Positions 36,957-48,072 are shown, counted from the stretch's first letter. The stretch: 64,000 bases of DNA from Sclerodactyla briareus (GCA_026419785.1 JAODTK010005121.1:62001-126000); one strand, 5' to 3'. Notes: a model not told the origin generated them from the sequence alone. Program-made: numbers and translations.

Positions 36957-37020
36957 CAACCACACAACACTGTGTAACTAGCACACCTATCCGGCGGTGG
37001 TTGTGTGAGAAACTCACTTG
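36957..37020 (+). repeat. Foldback-like repeat, family I copy 1
   Basis: It shares ACACAACACTGTGTAACTAG and CACACCTATCCGG with 51959-52011. Downstream CGGTGGTTGTGTGAG is partly complementary to the left part, so the segment can fold back. Only two copies are in the window. The function or origin is not recognised. Confidence 0.5.
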
Positions 37021-37544
37021 TGTAAAGGTTGTGTAATAAAATACACAAATTTTGCAGAGTATCCACAATAATTTGTGTAATTTCCCAAGATTGGCGCTGC
37101 ATGGTATTAGAATATTGAATAACAATACTCATTGCGCTCTGTAACTTTGCATGTCTATACGTACGAGGCATTTACTTTAAAACCACTTTTGTCATTAGCC
37201 GCCAACCTATACCTAGACGAAAAAAAGTCTCCCCACACCTAGAAGCATTTCATCCATCAGGCGTTGATACAACACATACTGGTACTTTTCACATCTGTTG
37301 CTCCACCTAGAAATCCGTCCTCGCGGCTTGTGTCATTTCGAGGTAGAGTAACACGAACCTTATGTTGCTGATACGTATATGTTACATATACAATTGTTCT
37401 CGTCGGTGTGCGCCCCCCTCGCACGGGTTTTCATCTTCCTATCACTATTTTGCATAATGAATTTGCCTTCGTTATGAATTATTTTTCCTTCTGCCGACTG
37501 CCATGAAATTAATATCGAAAAGGATATTCTACTCAGTTCCAAAT

Positions 37545-37750
37545 TTTACATAGGCCCTAAAATATGCACCAGATTGCATCTAAGGACGTTTCGAAACCTA
37601 AAATGTCCAATGGGGAGGGGGAACCCCCTCCAATGGGGAGGGGGAACCCCTCTCCTTAGATCCCCCCCCCCCTATCAGTCACCATTTACAGATTTGTCGG
37701 CAAATAAAAACTCTCACACACTCACAACCGAACCCCTCGCGGTGCCCCTG
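37545..37750 (+). mobile_element. Partial copy of family B (3' end only)
   Basis: It aligns with 3518-3700: GCACCAGATTGCA(A)TCT, AAGGACGTT, GGGGAGGGGGAACCCCC-type sequence, CCTTAGA plus a C-run, and the terminal CGCGGTGCCCCTG against CGCTACGCCCCTG. An internal 22-base unit (AATGGGGAGGGGGAACCCC plus a few bases) is duplicated in tandem here. The 5' part of the element is missing. Confidence 0.6.
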
Positions 37751-38741
37751 CATACTCTTTATACAATCCAGAATTTTTATTTGTCCATCTGTCAATAAAC
37801 AAATCAATCCACTGATGTAGATGAGATAATTAATTGTATATGACGGTTTCTGGAGCTGTGAAAAAAACAAAACTTTCCTTAAGTAAAACCCCACCCTGAG
37901 TAAAACTTACGCCAGATCACTGGCCATTCTTTCTCTCTTTTTTTCGGGCTATATTCCTTCTCTCCTTTCTTAACTGCCAGTGCAAAGTAGGCCTATACAA
38001 TAACAGCTATACCGTCCGAAACGGTCGGAAAGGCAATTTTTTCGATGACTTTCGAATGTTCCAGCCTATACCGTACGCAGTCATTTCCTGTTATTATCAT
38101 TAGTTTAACGTTCGTTTATTTTTCCTTTATCCTTCAAACTATTTTTGCTGCGAGAACTATAGAAGCTACGTGGTTGCTTCAACGGACTGCCTTGGGCAGG
38201 AAATCGAACAATTTGAATTTTATGCTTGGCTGATGCGATGTGGAAGCCAGAATCAAAGCATGGAGATAGTTTTCCATAGATATATTTTCCAGCAGTACCA
38301 GTATGAGTTGGCTATATATTTGATTTATTATAGTGTTCGGTATATGTATCAAAATGAAATTATTGAAAATCTATCGGCCTATACGAAGAATTATTCGTTG
38401 ATTCGAATTCGGACTTATAAATATCAAACCAGACCATGCCAAAATGGAATACACACTAGAGCACATATTTTTTTTAATAGGACATCACACTCGCCATATA
38501 ATGGATCCTACCGATTCAAGGTCCGGCGAGGGTGGATACCTGGAAACCGCACTGCACCCTACAGCCCTATAACCCTAACTGCATTTTTCTGTCAGATACG
38601 AATCTTCAGCAACATACTAAAATGTTCATATTATTGTGCACTTGACCGCTTAACATCATGCCAATCGCACTTTGTTTCATGTTCATAGCATGTTCGGTTA
38701 AAAGTTACGAATTTTAAAGATTATTATTTATCACCTGCTAA
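37751..38741. other. Non-coding stretch, 172-codon frame unrecognised
   Basis: A plus-strand frame at 38170-38688 is among the longest in the window but is rich in Tyr, Ile and Arg from AT-rich sequence and matches no family I know. It lacks a clear start context and runs into CCCTATAACCCTAACTGC near 38568, which is not coding-like. I see no gene. Confidence 0.3.
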
Positions 38742-38885
38742 GTTGACAATTTTGCAAATTGGCAACAGCTGATGACGTCATATCTATCAATTTACAGAAA
38801 AGGTTAAGAAATGTATACCTTTTCTCTTATAATTTGTAGATATGACATCATAGAAGGTTGCCAGTTTGCCAAAATCACCAAATTT
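38742..38885. repeat. Foldback (long inverted repeat) with central loop
   Basis: The left arm (GCAAATTGGCAAC... GATGACGTCATATCT...AATTTAC) is imperfectly complementary to the right arm (AATTTGTAGATATGACATCA...GGTTGCCAGTTTGCC) over about 60-70 bases each. The centre is near 38812. A perfect CRE (TGACGTCA) is at 38773-38780 in the left arm; the right arm has TGACATCA. It resembles a small foldback MITE. No target duplication is evident. Confidence 0.75.
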
Positions 38886-39690
38886 GAGGGAGCCATATCT
38901 CCCCCAACCGAACATGCATGCTATAAACCTGGATCAAAGTGACTATAACACCAAGAAAAGTTTATTTGGCTGGAATTTGCCCATTGCCTACCCCACCATG
39001 CGAAGCGGGAAGGCAACAGGTACCGTATTGAATGTCTTTGGTGTCAATGGCCAGGATGATGGCTGCGCCATCGGCGGAATCATTAGGGGGGAATCTCCCA
39101 CTTTTCAAAGAAGAGAAAGAATAAATTCAAATAATTTTCTATTCAGGAGATACGTTTGTTGGGGGTGGAGTGTGGTATGATTTATACTACTCGTGCCTAT
39201 TTTATCATACACAATTGTATAACAGATCCGCCCCAAAAACGTGTGAACTTTCGATCTGCCTGCGCTGACAACCTATACTGGCTGCATGTCAATTCGGTTG
39301 GTTATCTACATATTTTTTATTATCTCAGCACATAAGTGGCCGTGACGCCTTTTATGAGGACATATCATCACCGAACCCTTCCCCGATATCCACTATAGGT
39401 AAACAGCCCTTTAGATATGTCGATACAGTCCGACAGTATAGGCAACGCTGCAAATTTCTGGACATTACAATTTCAAGTAATCTGGGAGCCTGAAAAATGA
39501 TAATCTTTAACGATTCCTAAGAAATTTACATGAAGCCACGGCAATTATTGTTAGACGGTTTATCGGAACTAACACTGACGCGCCGTTGTTTTTTTTTTTT
39601 TGTTTTCTTTTTTTCACGCCAGTTTTTATCAGATAACAATGCCTAACTGCATGCTTTCTGTGAACTGACTGCGCAGGTACAGTGCGACTA
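38886..39690. other. No gene seen
   Basis: Ordinary composition with frames of up to 104 codons and no recognisable domain. A T-run follows near 39591-39602. Confidence 0.35.
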
Positions 39691-39717
39691 ATAAAGTGGA
39701 TGGTGATAATCTGCAGG

Positions 39718-39729
39718 TGCGCATGCGCA
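39718..39729. promoter_or_regulatory. Perfect NRF-1-like palindrome
   Basis: TGCGCATGCGCA is an exact 12-base palindrome matching the consensus for NRF-1-type factors (known in sea urchin as P3A2). It lies beside the inverted-repeat cluster at 39733-39880. No coding exon is recognised next to it, so promoter function is speculative. Confidence 0.45.
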
Positions 39730-39732
39730 GTG

Positions 39733-39880
39733 CCTGCGACAATGCTGTTCAATCTTCCCAGGCTGCCAGGCCAATATACCGACAAGAGTTCGACGATTTA
39801 GTGGACTGCCGGTGCCCAGGTTGTATTTTCGTTCGCAGGCTTGTATAGCAGCATTGTCGAAGAGGGCTGGGAAGATTGAA
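39733..39880. repeat. Three inverted-repeat pairs in permuted order
   Basis: Left block: CCTGCGA (39733), CGACAATGCTG (39737-39747), TTCAATCTTCCCAGG (39748-39762). Right block: TCGCAGG (39833), CAGCATTGTCG (39849-39859), CTGGGAAGATTGAA (39867-39880). Each right word is the reverse complement of the left word of the same rank. A simple hairpin would have the right words in the opposite order. The arrangement cannot fold as one stem. Confidence 0.8.
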
Positions 39881-40023
39881 CCTATGAAAATCTGTCCACC
39901 AATTCTGTTTTGCCTTTCAAGACAATAGTATGACAAAATACTGAAAATTCTTTCGCTTCACCTCCCTATCCGTGAAATGGTTCATTGTGAGCATGAAACT
40001 AAAAGCATGGGTGTTCATCATAA

Positions 40024-40065
40024 GGGGCCGCGTCAGAATTTATCCAGACGGGGGGGGGGGGTCAA
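40024..40065 (-). mobile_element. Possible end fragment of hAT MITE family A
   Basis: GGGGCCGCGTCAGAATTTAT then CCAGAC and a G-run resembles the family A terminus CAAGGCGCGTACCGAGAAAT...GTCC plus G-run at 33740. The rest of the element is absent or unrecognisable. Confidence 0.3.
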
Positions 40066-40814
40066 AGTTTCCTATGGAGAGGAGAGATTCTCCCGGCCCA
40101 GGTTGACTATTATATTCCAGTTCCGATTGGTTGAGAAAGTAAAAATGTTGGTCATTTGTACGCATAGTGCTATAGATTATATACTAGGCCTTGCTAAACC
40201 ATTATAAAATTGCTAAAATAATATGGAATGCCTGGAAATATATACCTACTGATAATATCAGGACTGGACAATATAAACCATAGATATTTCGAATTACGGT
40301 ACACAAAAAGTACCACGTGGACAGATGAATCAATTTAACTTCAAGGCATACTATTGGCATACAGTTGGACAAAAAAAGACGGTCTCTGAGCGCCAAAATT
40401 CTCCCTCTCCTCCCGCCGCGGCGCATGCCATCGGTCCGGCTAGAAAGAACTGCGAAATACAGCGAAAGGAAATTAAAAAGAATCAGCCGCAAACAATTCG
40501 CTCCTAATGCATATCCGTATGTTTACGTCACCCGACTGTTAGCGAAATGATTACGTTAGAATAAAGTAGTACACTACCGGTATATCTTTATAGTGAGTTA
40601 AGTATTAGATTGTAAAGGACAAGCGCAAGTCGAAACGTCTTGGTAGCTGCCGCAGACGGCAAAACTCCTCTGGCGAATATATATACTGCATGTTCTTCAC
40701 CATTCCACATTATGTTCACATTAAATTGACCTTTACTTACATCTTTCATAACCTTGGAATGACTTTGAACATGTCTACCACATTGGCCTAATATTTGTTA
40801 CATGTTTGTTTTTG

Positions 40815-40915
40815 TTTTTATGGTATATTGCCGAGCAGAGGAACGCTCCTATTCAAGGCCCAGCAAGGATGCAGACCTGGATACTGCAACGTGACAAACC
40901 TTCACTTGGAACTGC
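40815..40915. mobile_element. SINE-like dispersed repeat, family G copy 1
   Basis: TTTTTATGGTATATTGCCGA-GCAGAGGA...CCCAGCAAGGATGCAG..CTGGATACTGCAACGTG-type sequence is shared with 43342-43440 and 47966-48062. It is followed by a C-rich low-complexity run. Orientation of the parent element is unknown. Confidence 0.55.
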
Positions 40916-40920
40916 CTGTG

Positions 40921-40998
40921 ACCCCCCACCCCCCCCCCCCCCAACCCCCCACCCCCTCCCCACCCCCCAATCCCCCCCCCCCCACACACACACACAAT
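40921..40998 (+). repeat. C-rich low-complexity tract with (CA)n tail
   Basis: Runs of C interrupted by A or T, ending in ACACACACACACA. Frames of proline or (minus strand) glycine across it are artefacts of the repeat. Confidence 0.85.
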
Positions 40999-41159
40999 GA
41001 CAGATCTCCCCACAGAGATTGTGTGGAGCTTGGGTGCAAATGTGAACAAACTTATCTCAACAAGAGCTCTATGGAAATGATTGTGGACGACTAATTAGGG
41101 TAATTATTGGGATTTAATCAAAATCTAATCACATTATGCAAACAAAAATGTAACTCAGC

Positions 41160-41300
41160 CTAGCCAGTGACATGCTCCATCCACCCACCGAGTTTTAAAC
41201 CTGATCGCATGTATACGGGTTAAATTTATGAGTGAATATGACGAGCAGATCGGACGAACGAACGAACAGGCGGGGAGACATGATGACTTGTAGAGCCGCT
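41160..41300. other. Possible old interspersed repeat with GAAC tetranucleotides
   Basis: A CATGTATACGGGTTAAATTT-like segment is followed by CGGACGAACGAACGAACAGG. The GAAC run is short (three units). I suspect an old dispersed repeat tail, but there is no second copy in the window. Confidence 0.25.
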
Positions 41301-42118
41301 TACCCGCAAGTTTAAACTCGGACAGAGGCATACCTCGTTACTCATGACACTTTTCGAAAAGAGTAGACGAGACTCGCCGGTGTCCTTCCACACCCAAAAT
41401 TGGAGCCTCTATAATATCCGACTAAGGATTCCTATGTCAGCTGAAGCACCTTCGGGTGGATAGCATAACACGGGTTGTAAGTAAGTAAAACGGGTAAAAT
41501 CGACTTCCGAGTTCGCTTCCAGCAGTCTCAAGTTCATGTAGGTCTTGGTAAGTCTGGTAATCCCAGTCCCCTGGTGATACTACAGCCGGCAATAGGAATC
41601 TTTGTGGGAGAGCCACACAGCTGGTGGCGCCATATCAATGTATCTGCGTGGGTGAGATCATATACTGACTGCGTGGAGTGCGTGGTGGTTCTTGAGATGA
41701 CACCGACAGGTGCGCTCTCTCTGCTTGTAGATACCATTGAGAGCACTCAACTCATGTGGCCAGAGCCTCATACACACCCATAGCTAAACAACTCGCTGGC
41801 AAAACCAGTCAGTCCAGTCAATGGCTAAACACTCTAATAGCAACTGTAACAGAATAACGATATAAAGTCAACAGCATGGAAGGCAGTGCTTTGATTTATG
41901 GAATAGGTGCTCAATGTCACAGGTGACATTCCTATTCTCATTTGGCGAAGAGCTGTGCAAAATGGGTTTGATGAGGCCCCTCAAAGCGAAATTGACGGTC
42001 TGAAATGTTAAAGTCAATGAGAGCACCGTACAAGAGCTCGAATATTCGAACTACCCGCGAACCAGATCTGGAGTGCAGGAACTGCTCATCGAAATGCCCC
42101 AGGATACATGATTAAATT

Positions 42119-42714
42119 AGAGGACAACTGCAGGCTTGGATACAACAGATGATATATTATGAAGAATGGAAAACTGTATCTGGTAGGTCCAACCGCATTT
42201 CAATACGATGTTTCCTATGTGGAGTTATTGGCCTTCGAATTTGGACCATTGAGCAGAGAAATTGGGGAGAATCCCAATTGCACAATAAGCATGGCGTCAC
42301 ATATGGAAAACACAAGAATTTATGCTATGTATTTCATTGTTTCATTTTGTTGAACAAGTCAACATTTAACAGAAGTTATGTTGTCTTTCTCTCACCAAAG
42401 TAACCATCAACACCTACCACCCACTACGCATCCTCCCCCATATAGACTAAATGCTTTTCGAAGTGAATTGATGTTTAAATTTCAATAGGAAACAAAGAGT
42501 GTCTGCAGGGTTGTGCAAGTATCACATCAATGATTATTGTATGATGGGATGCCTTTCCATCTTGCGCAATGCACATGCTTCACAATACACAAACTTCAAA
42601 GGACTATAACTCCGTAACGGAGAGTCGTATGAACTTCCGGTTTGAACTGACGCATTCAGATTTTATCCAGCTATTATATCAGCCCCCTTACAAATCATCC
42701 TGCAGTTGTCCTTT
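42119..42714 (+). mobile_element. Inverted-repeat transposon, family D copy 1 (complete)
   Basis: The left end AGAGGACAACTGCAGG and the right end CCTGCAGTTGTCCTTT are inverted repeats (15 of 16 match). Length is about 596 bp. The body aligns with the minus-strand copy at 60234-60798 and with the plus-strand copy starting at 63719 (shared GCAGAGAAAT..GGGAGAATCC, CAATTGC, TATTTCATTGTTTCATT, AA(C/T)AAGTC(A/C)ACATTT). No target duplication was identified, so the superfamily is open. It is non-coding and MITE-sized. Confidence 0.8.
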
Positions 42715-43214
42715 GATGATATTGACTTGAATTTCAATGTTTCAAGATAAACATCGATTGATCGTTGGTGTACTATGTTAGCTGATAAAATATTCAGTGC
42801 AAACACTATATATAGAGGACTGCAGGTCGACATGGTTGGTTAATATGGCGCGTATATTTTCTTTGTAAGTTAATCGTATAATTCATTCATAAATAATACC
42901 ACGTGACCTATGTATGTGAGTTCAGTATGTAGGAGAAGAAATTATTCGGTCATAGTTCCAGCACTGAACACTGCGTGGCTGGAGACGACACAAGTATCCA
43001 ATAACAGTACCCTAAATGCTGATCTGGAACCCCAGAGACAGGAAACGACTGACGAACCCAGAGAAGAGCACATGAGGGTACCCACTAAGGGGAGACAGAG
43101 GTGCCCAACCCGGAAACAGCGACAGCGACTCAACTCAACATATGACCGACCAGTCAGTCAGATGGGCGAGCCTTGTCAACGAAGAGCCTATGTAAGTTTT
43201 TTTTCTTTCTTGAA

Positions 43215-43351
43215 ATATTATTATTATTATTTTATTATTATTATTCTTATTATTATTATTATTATTATTATTCTTATTATTATTATTATGATTATTATTA
43301 TTATTATTAATTTGTTGTTGTTGTTGTTGTTATTATTATTACTTTTATGGT
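43215..43351 (+). repeat. (TTA)n microsatellite with TTG interval
   Basis: About 130 bases of near-perfect TTA/ATT units with a few C or G interruptions and a short (TTG)n interval near 43310-43330. It abuts SINE-like family G copy 2, so on the minus strand it could be that element's (AAT)n tail. The isoleucine/leucine-rich frame across it is spurious. Confidence 0.95.
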
Positions 43352-43440
43352 AATACTGTCGAGCAGAGGATACAGCCATTCAACCTCCCCAGCAAGGGTG
43401 TGCAGAGCTGGATTACTGCACCTTCAGCTGACAGGGTACA
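43342..43440. mobile_element. SINE-like dispersed repeat, family G copy 2
   Basis: ACTTTTATGGTAATACTGTC then GAGCAGAGGATACAG...CCCCAGCAAGGGTG...CTGGATTACTGCACC matches copy 1 and copy 3. It directly follows the (TTA)n tract. Confidence 0.55.
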
Positions 43441-43859
43441 CGGAATAAGGCAATGGCTCTTTGGCGGCACCTGGATCTAGGTCTGATAGTCGGTAGAACA
43501 TCCACTGGACAGCATCACGCCAACATGGACAGTCATAAAAATTGCGTTACTGTTGGGGTCTGGATTGATAGAAGCTCCACAGTTCAAGTTTAAACTTTAG
43601 AGTTTTACTGTTAACAACCTGGGGTGGTATGGTAAACCATTCCAGTCACGCATGGTAGCCGGGAAAAGAATGTTGATAAGCTAACCTTTTACGCACGGGT
43701 GAATAAACTTCTGGGTATGTCCTGTTGTTTCGGGTAACATAATTCAAGAGAGGTATGTCGACCGTGTAACACCACTTTATACAGCATTGTTACAAGTTTT
43801 GCCATTCACTCTATTTCAGGATGACCAGATTCGTCTTGGTGAAACGAACCACAAAGTTA

Positions 43860-44560
43860 ATTTAAACTGACGTACTACAACACTCCTATCACAAGCTATC
43901 TCTTATAAAAAGTCGAAACGGCCGGAAACACTGAAGTGTAGATTTGACGTTTGACACCTTGGCAATGAAACATTTTAGGGATGATGCTGGCCCCCTGTAA
44001 TAGGAAAGTTTTGTTCGTCTGTGAACTCCATCTAGTGGTCTACTTGGACCTTTTGACCTTGTGGCTTTTAGGGCCAATCCTCTTGTATTGACCAGTTTTG
44101 ATGGCGAGACTCAAACAAAAATGTCAATTACACTAACGTAATACGACACTCCTATCACATGCTATCCCGGGTAAACCGCCGACGTGATTCGGCATATCCG
44201 TAGAAATTAATTTCGTTTAGAGAAAGCCATTATATCATGTCCCGTTGTTCAAATTTCCAAAACCAACTGTAGTGTCGTTTCAGGAGTCGAAAAATCGCAT
44301 AATTGTACAAATTTGACCTTTGTAACCTAAAAATGACCTTCATACTGTTAGGACTACACATCATGATGTCGAAAAGTTGACCCCGGTGACCTTGAAATCA
44401 CTGTCGGTTTTTCGACACACTATTAGTTTTCGTTAGAAACGCAAATTGGGCAGCAGACTGCAGTGTAAACACAGCTTCTTTTCTAGGGCTGGCTGTGTAC
44501 CAAATTTCAGTTCAATCGAAAACGCGTGAAATGTTATGGCGCTAACGCCTGTAGTCCGGC
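43860..44560 (+). repeat. Ancient tandem duplication, about 265-bp period
   Basis: ACTACAACACTCCTATCACA near 43873 and ATACGACACTCCTATCACAT near 44138 start related segments, followed by GCTATC, then divergent sequence with TTTGACCTT/TGACCTTG words. About two to two and a half units are present. The copies are old and diverged. Confidence 0.5.
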
Positions 44561-46755
44561 GGCGGAATCTTCATAATAGATTACTGAAAGATATTAAAAA
44601 GAAATATACAACAAATGCAATAGCCTTTCCAACCCACAGGGGTTCGACACCCGCCGACCCTCTGTGTTTCGATACCACAATGACACCGGGGGACACCAGT
44701 GGTCAACCGTTGTCAACACACGTGTCACCCGCTCTTTACCCAACACCGGCATTTCTCCAGTTTTCTCCTCTCACACATTTATTTTACGCTATTCAATTGT
44801 TTACCGTTTACAATTTCTGATTTGATGATGACCGGAGGAGAGACTAGTTTTCTTGAAACTCAACGATTGACAACCTTGAGAAATTGGTGTGTCGGTCAAA
44901 ATTATCAATTTACTCTTCTGTATAGGTCTAATATTTGCATGTTAGGGGAACCTTCATGAAGTCTTACTTTGTCACGGAAGTTTGTTATCAGCCAAGAAAT
45001 ATGCCAAGGGATCAGTTATGCAAAGTGGGCTTCTTGTTATAATCACTGTCTCATTCAGCAGTATTGTCGCATGGGTGAGTTCGTGATCTCACCCGCCAAA
45101 TTCGCACTATAATCAAGTGGTGATTCAATATAATCAAGGTCACAGCCTCAATAAAATGCTAAATGCGTTCCGGGTATTCACAGTATCCATTGTTTCTTTT
45201 TGTTTCCGTAAATTCCCATTCCGCTTCCCGCCCTTACCATAAATCCCTAAGTTTTTCGCGGATCTATGATCAAACTACCGATATGACTCTTCTCTCTCGT
45301 CTAAAACTTGTAAATACGGAACACGTTTCCCTGAATCAGGATTTCTCCGTATTCGAGTTCCAGACATAGCACTATGTGACCCTGACGACATTGTAGGTCC
45401 TTATTTAGTCACTACGGGATTGTCGTTACCCCCTGTTTTGGGTCCGTTTATAGCTGGCCCCTGACGTGATAAAGTTACCTCGTTAACACTATTCCCCGAA
45501 CGAACCGAAACTATCAGGTATCATATGGTGGATGATGGGGCACTGAGGGTGGTGTAGCTACTGCGGCCTTGTATAGGGTAGTACTGGTCAATGTTTTGCC
45601 CTGTGTTGTAACATGGACTACCCAACTTTTTATTATTACACTAAATGACAGGAATACTTATAATCATTACTACTATGGTTTATCAGGAACATGTATCCAC
45701 GGTGAACGGAAATTTTTTTGCAAGATAACAGAACGCAACTCGGCGTAGTGATTCCTTGCTCTTTTTACCGACATGTTCCCCTTACAAGGTTGTGGCATCA
45801 CCATGATGATTCAGCATATCAAACCCTCAAGATATGTGTTTGCCAACTCCACCCACAACTTGACACCAACGACCCAATCACCTGCAATATTTTACACCGC
45901 AAAGATGCCTTGTTGCTTTTGCCAAGTCAAAAAGTCATCGAGGGGCAATTGAAGTAAATACTGAAAATAACTGGTAATAAGTGTATCTTGAAGAGAGAAG
46001 GTAAAGTTACGATTCATAACCGTGAGGTCCAACGTTTTCCATTCAGTGTGGGAAATACCAGCGACCGTAACACTGAGTCGGCAGACTGCAGGCAAGGCTA
46101 AATGATGAGGATCACTTTAACGAAAATTATCACTCATAAGTAACTGGTGTGGTCTAAGCAGATAGATTGAATGAAGTGGCAGTTCTTTGAATCGGACGAC
46201 CACATCATCAACATCATCAACAATTGTAAAAAAAATCTCCTTTTCGGGGGTATATGTGGGGAAAGAGAGGTGCATTCTGCATACAGGCCTATATATTGTC
46301 AATTGCATCCCTCCACAACCCTGGACAAGGTGAGTCAGTGTAGGTACATTCAGTGTCCAATAGCATGGTGTCTCACATGTTGTCATTGTATCATATGTCG
46401 TTAATCACTAAGTGACTGAGGGGTAAAGTCATTGCCAGTCAATCCTTTCAGTTCGTACGGCAGAGTAGTCTGTGGTCTTTAAAGTGACTGTGGTGTATCA
46501 ATTTTCAAAACAGATAGATGGAATGTAAATGACAAGATGATTGATGATTATTATTTTTTTACTCTCCGTCATTTGAACGTATAGAAATCAGGCACTAGCA
46601 TACGGCAAGGCAAACAACATAGCCCGCTGGACTTTCAACATCAGGACTTCCGGGAATTGAGGGGATTGTCGGCCAGGAGGAACTTTTTGGCGGAGAGAGA
46701 GATAAAAAGAATTTAAACTTTGACTATCATGTAATTTAAATTAATTGTATGCCGC
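44561..46755. other. No supportable gene
   Basis: Frames of 60-94 codons only, none recognised. A small perfect hairpin GGGTGAG-N8-CTCACCC lies at 45073-45094. Composition is ordinary. Confidence 0.35.
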
Positions 46756-46761
46756 TCTCTT

Positions 46762-47027
46762 CAAAGTGGTAACACTAAAGAAAACTTGTAAACCTTGGTT
46801 ACGGGTGGCCAGTCTCTGCAGTACCTGTGATTTATTTTGAGTCCTGGTTTTGTTTTGGCAACTTTGCCGTTTCTCATCACTTTGACCAGAATGGTTAAAA
46901 TAACTTCACGTTTGCACCCAGAGATTAATGGCTCGATACATGATTCTTGGCTTCTAATAAAAACAAACCTATATTTTCGAGTAGGCAGGCCCTCCACTTG
47001 CACTAGTATCCGGGTCTCAGGTGGCAA
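46762..47027 (-). CDS. Candidate conserved-looking exon, function unknown
   Basis: A minus-strand frame of about 88 codons has balanced composition rich in Val, Ile, Lys and Arg, with basic runs and no low complexity. It begins at a non-ATG codon (TTG). A polypyrimidine tract (TTTTTTCCGTGTTTGCC) followed by CTGAG lies at its 5' edge and could be a splice acceptor. CACAG followed by GTACTG near 46828 could be a donor. I recognise no domain. It is offered as an exon candidate only because it is less repeat-like than every other frame in the window. Confidence 0.2.
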
Positions 47028-47232
47028 ACACGGAAAAAATATGGGGTTTAAAAATTATATATTAATACTGATAACAAAATGTGTTGCATGAAGGCTACAG
47101 TATGAGCGCACCGAAACATCAGTAATGTCTCATGGACTGATGGAGGAGTTGAAAACAGGGTTCATTTGGTCGATGTGTTGACGTTGATGAAAATGTAGAT
47201 CACAGTCAGCTACCGGTACTATTCCGACGATC

Positions 47233-47560
47233 AGCCAGTTCGGAGTTACAATTTGATGAGAAGATAATAATATTGTGTCGACGGTCATGAGGGAACGACA
47301 GCAGTTCGACGTTGTGAACGTACAGTGTGCAGAACGATCTTTCGAAACTCCCCTGCCGAGAATTACAAATCCTGCCAACACAAAACTTCCACCGGAAGAT
47401 TAGCCCCCATACTTGCTTATCAACAATAACATCCGAAAACAATTGGTTGCATTTTCAAATTGTGGTGAACTAAACCGTAAACATAAGCCGTAACGATATT
47501 GATATTCACCAACTGTTCAATTCAGTGGTGAGCATGCCACACATCCATGAACTGACTTAT
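47233..47560 (+). mobile_element. Dispersed inverted-repeat element, family C copy 3
   Basis: It aligns with 24622-24950: CAGTTCGGAGTTA, GATAATAATATTGTGTCGA, GTCATGAGGGAACGA, CAGTTCGACGTT, ACGTACAGTGTGCAGAACGA, CGTAACGATATTG and CAGTGGTGAGCATGC. The right end GAACTGACTTATAG is the inverted counterpart of the left CAGCCAGTTCGG. Unlike copies 1 and 2 it has no internal C/G-run. Confidence 0.7.
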
Positions 47561-47674
47561 AGATAAGACATTGTACACTACACTAGTATGAAGAGAACCT
47601 GGTATACAGGTAGGGTGCCTAGGGTCCAATTACGCCTGGTCGGAAAACAGTATAGCCAAATCATACTCAGCAAC

Positions 47675-47745
47675 CAGTGTCGTCGCCGGGGGAAGATGAG
47701 GGGCACGTGCTCCACAGGAAACTGTGGTCCCCGTGTCCCCCTCCC
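47675..47745. mobile_element. hAT end fragment related to the nested element
   Basis: CAGTGTCGTCGCCGGGGG, then GAGGGGCACGTGCTCC, resembles the inward-read right end of the element at 22863-23849 (CAGTGGCGCCGTCAGGGGG ... GGGGCACATGTCCCC). The opposite end was not found, so it is a fragment. Confidence 0.5.
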
Positions 47746-47965
47746 AAACTAATGTGGGGAAGGTTTATGGAATATAACGGATTGTTGCCCATAGTATTTA
47801 TTCATAGAAATGTGTTAGACTGACACTTTACTGCAAAAAATAGGAAATTTAGCAATATAGAGTACGTCGCCTAATTATTCAGGTATTATCTCATGCTCAA
47901 GGACCCTCCCCCCAGGTCGATAGTTTCACTCCGCGGAGTGCAGGCGATCCCTTTGAACTCCTTTC

Positions 47966-48072
47966 TATTTCTATGATATAGGCCTACTTGCCAAGCAGAG
48001 GATCGAACCTAGTCTATACCCGGTAATGGTGCAGGCATGGATACTTTCGAATCGCCCCAACTGGTGACGTCA
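47966..48072. mobile_element. SINE-like dispersed repeat, family G copy 3, with CRE at its edge
   Basis: TTTCTATGATATAGGCC, CCAAGCAGAGGATCGAACC, GGTGCAGGCATGGATACT and CGAATCGCCCCAACTGG match copies 1 and 2 with changes. A perfect TGACGTCA lies at 48065-48072. An (ATT)n tract is nearby at 48228-48251. Confidence 0.5.

Noticed and set aside
38170-38688. 172-codon frame rich in Tyr and Ile
   Set aside because: AT-rich composition explains the residues. No motif or supportable exon structure, and no neighbouring exon.
40795-41094. Proline-rich frame, and a glycine-rich frame on the other strand
   Set aside because: Both are readings of a C-rich low-complexity tract.
42910-43353. 147-codon frame ending in long isoleucine and leucine runs
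   Set aside because: The second half is the (TTA)n microsatellite read as codons, and the first half has no recognised domain.
44640-44665. GGTTCGACACC as a tRNA T-arm
   Set aside because: No D-arm, anticodon arm or acceptor pairing exists upstream at tRNA distances.
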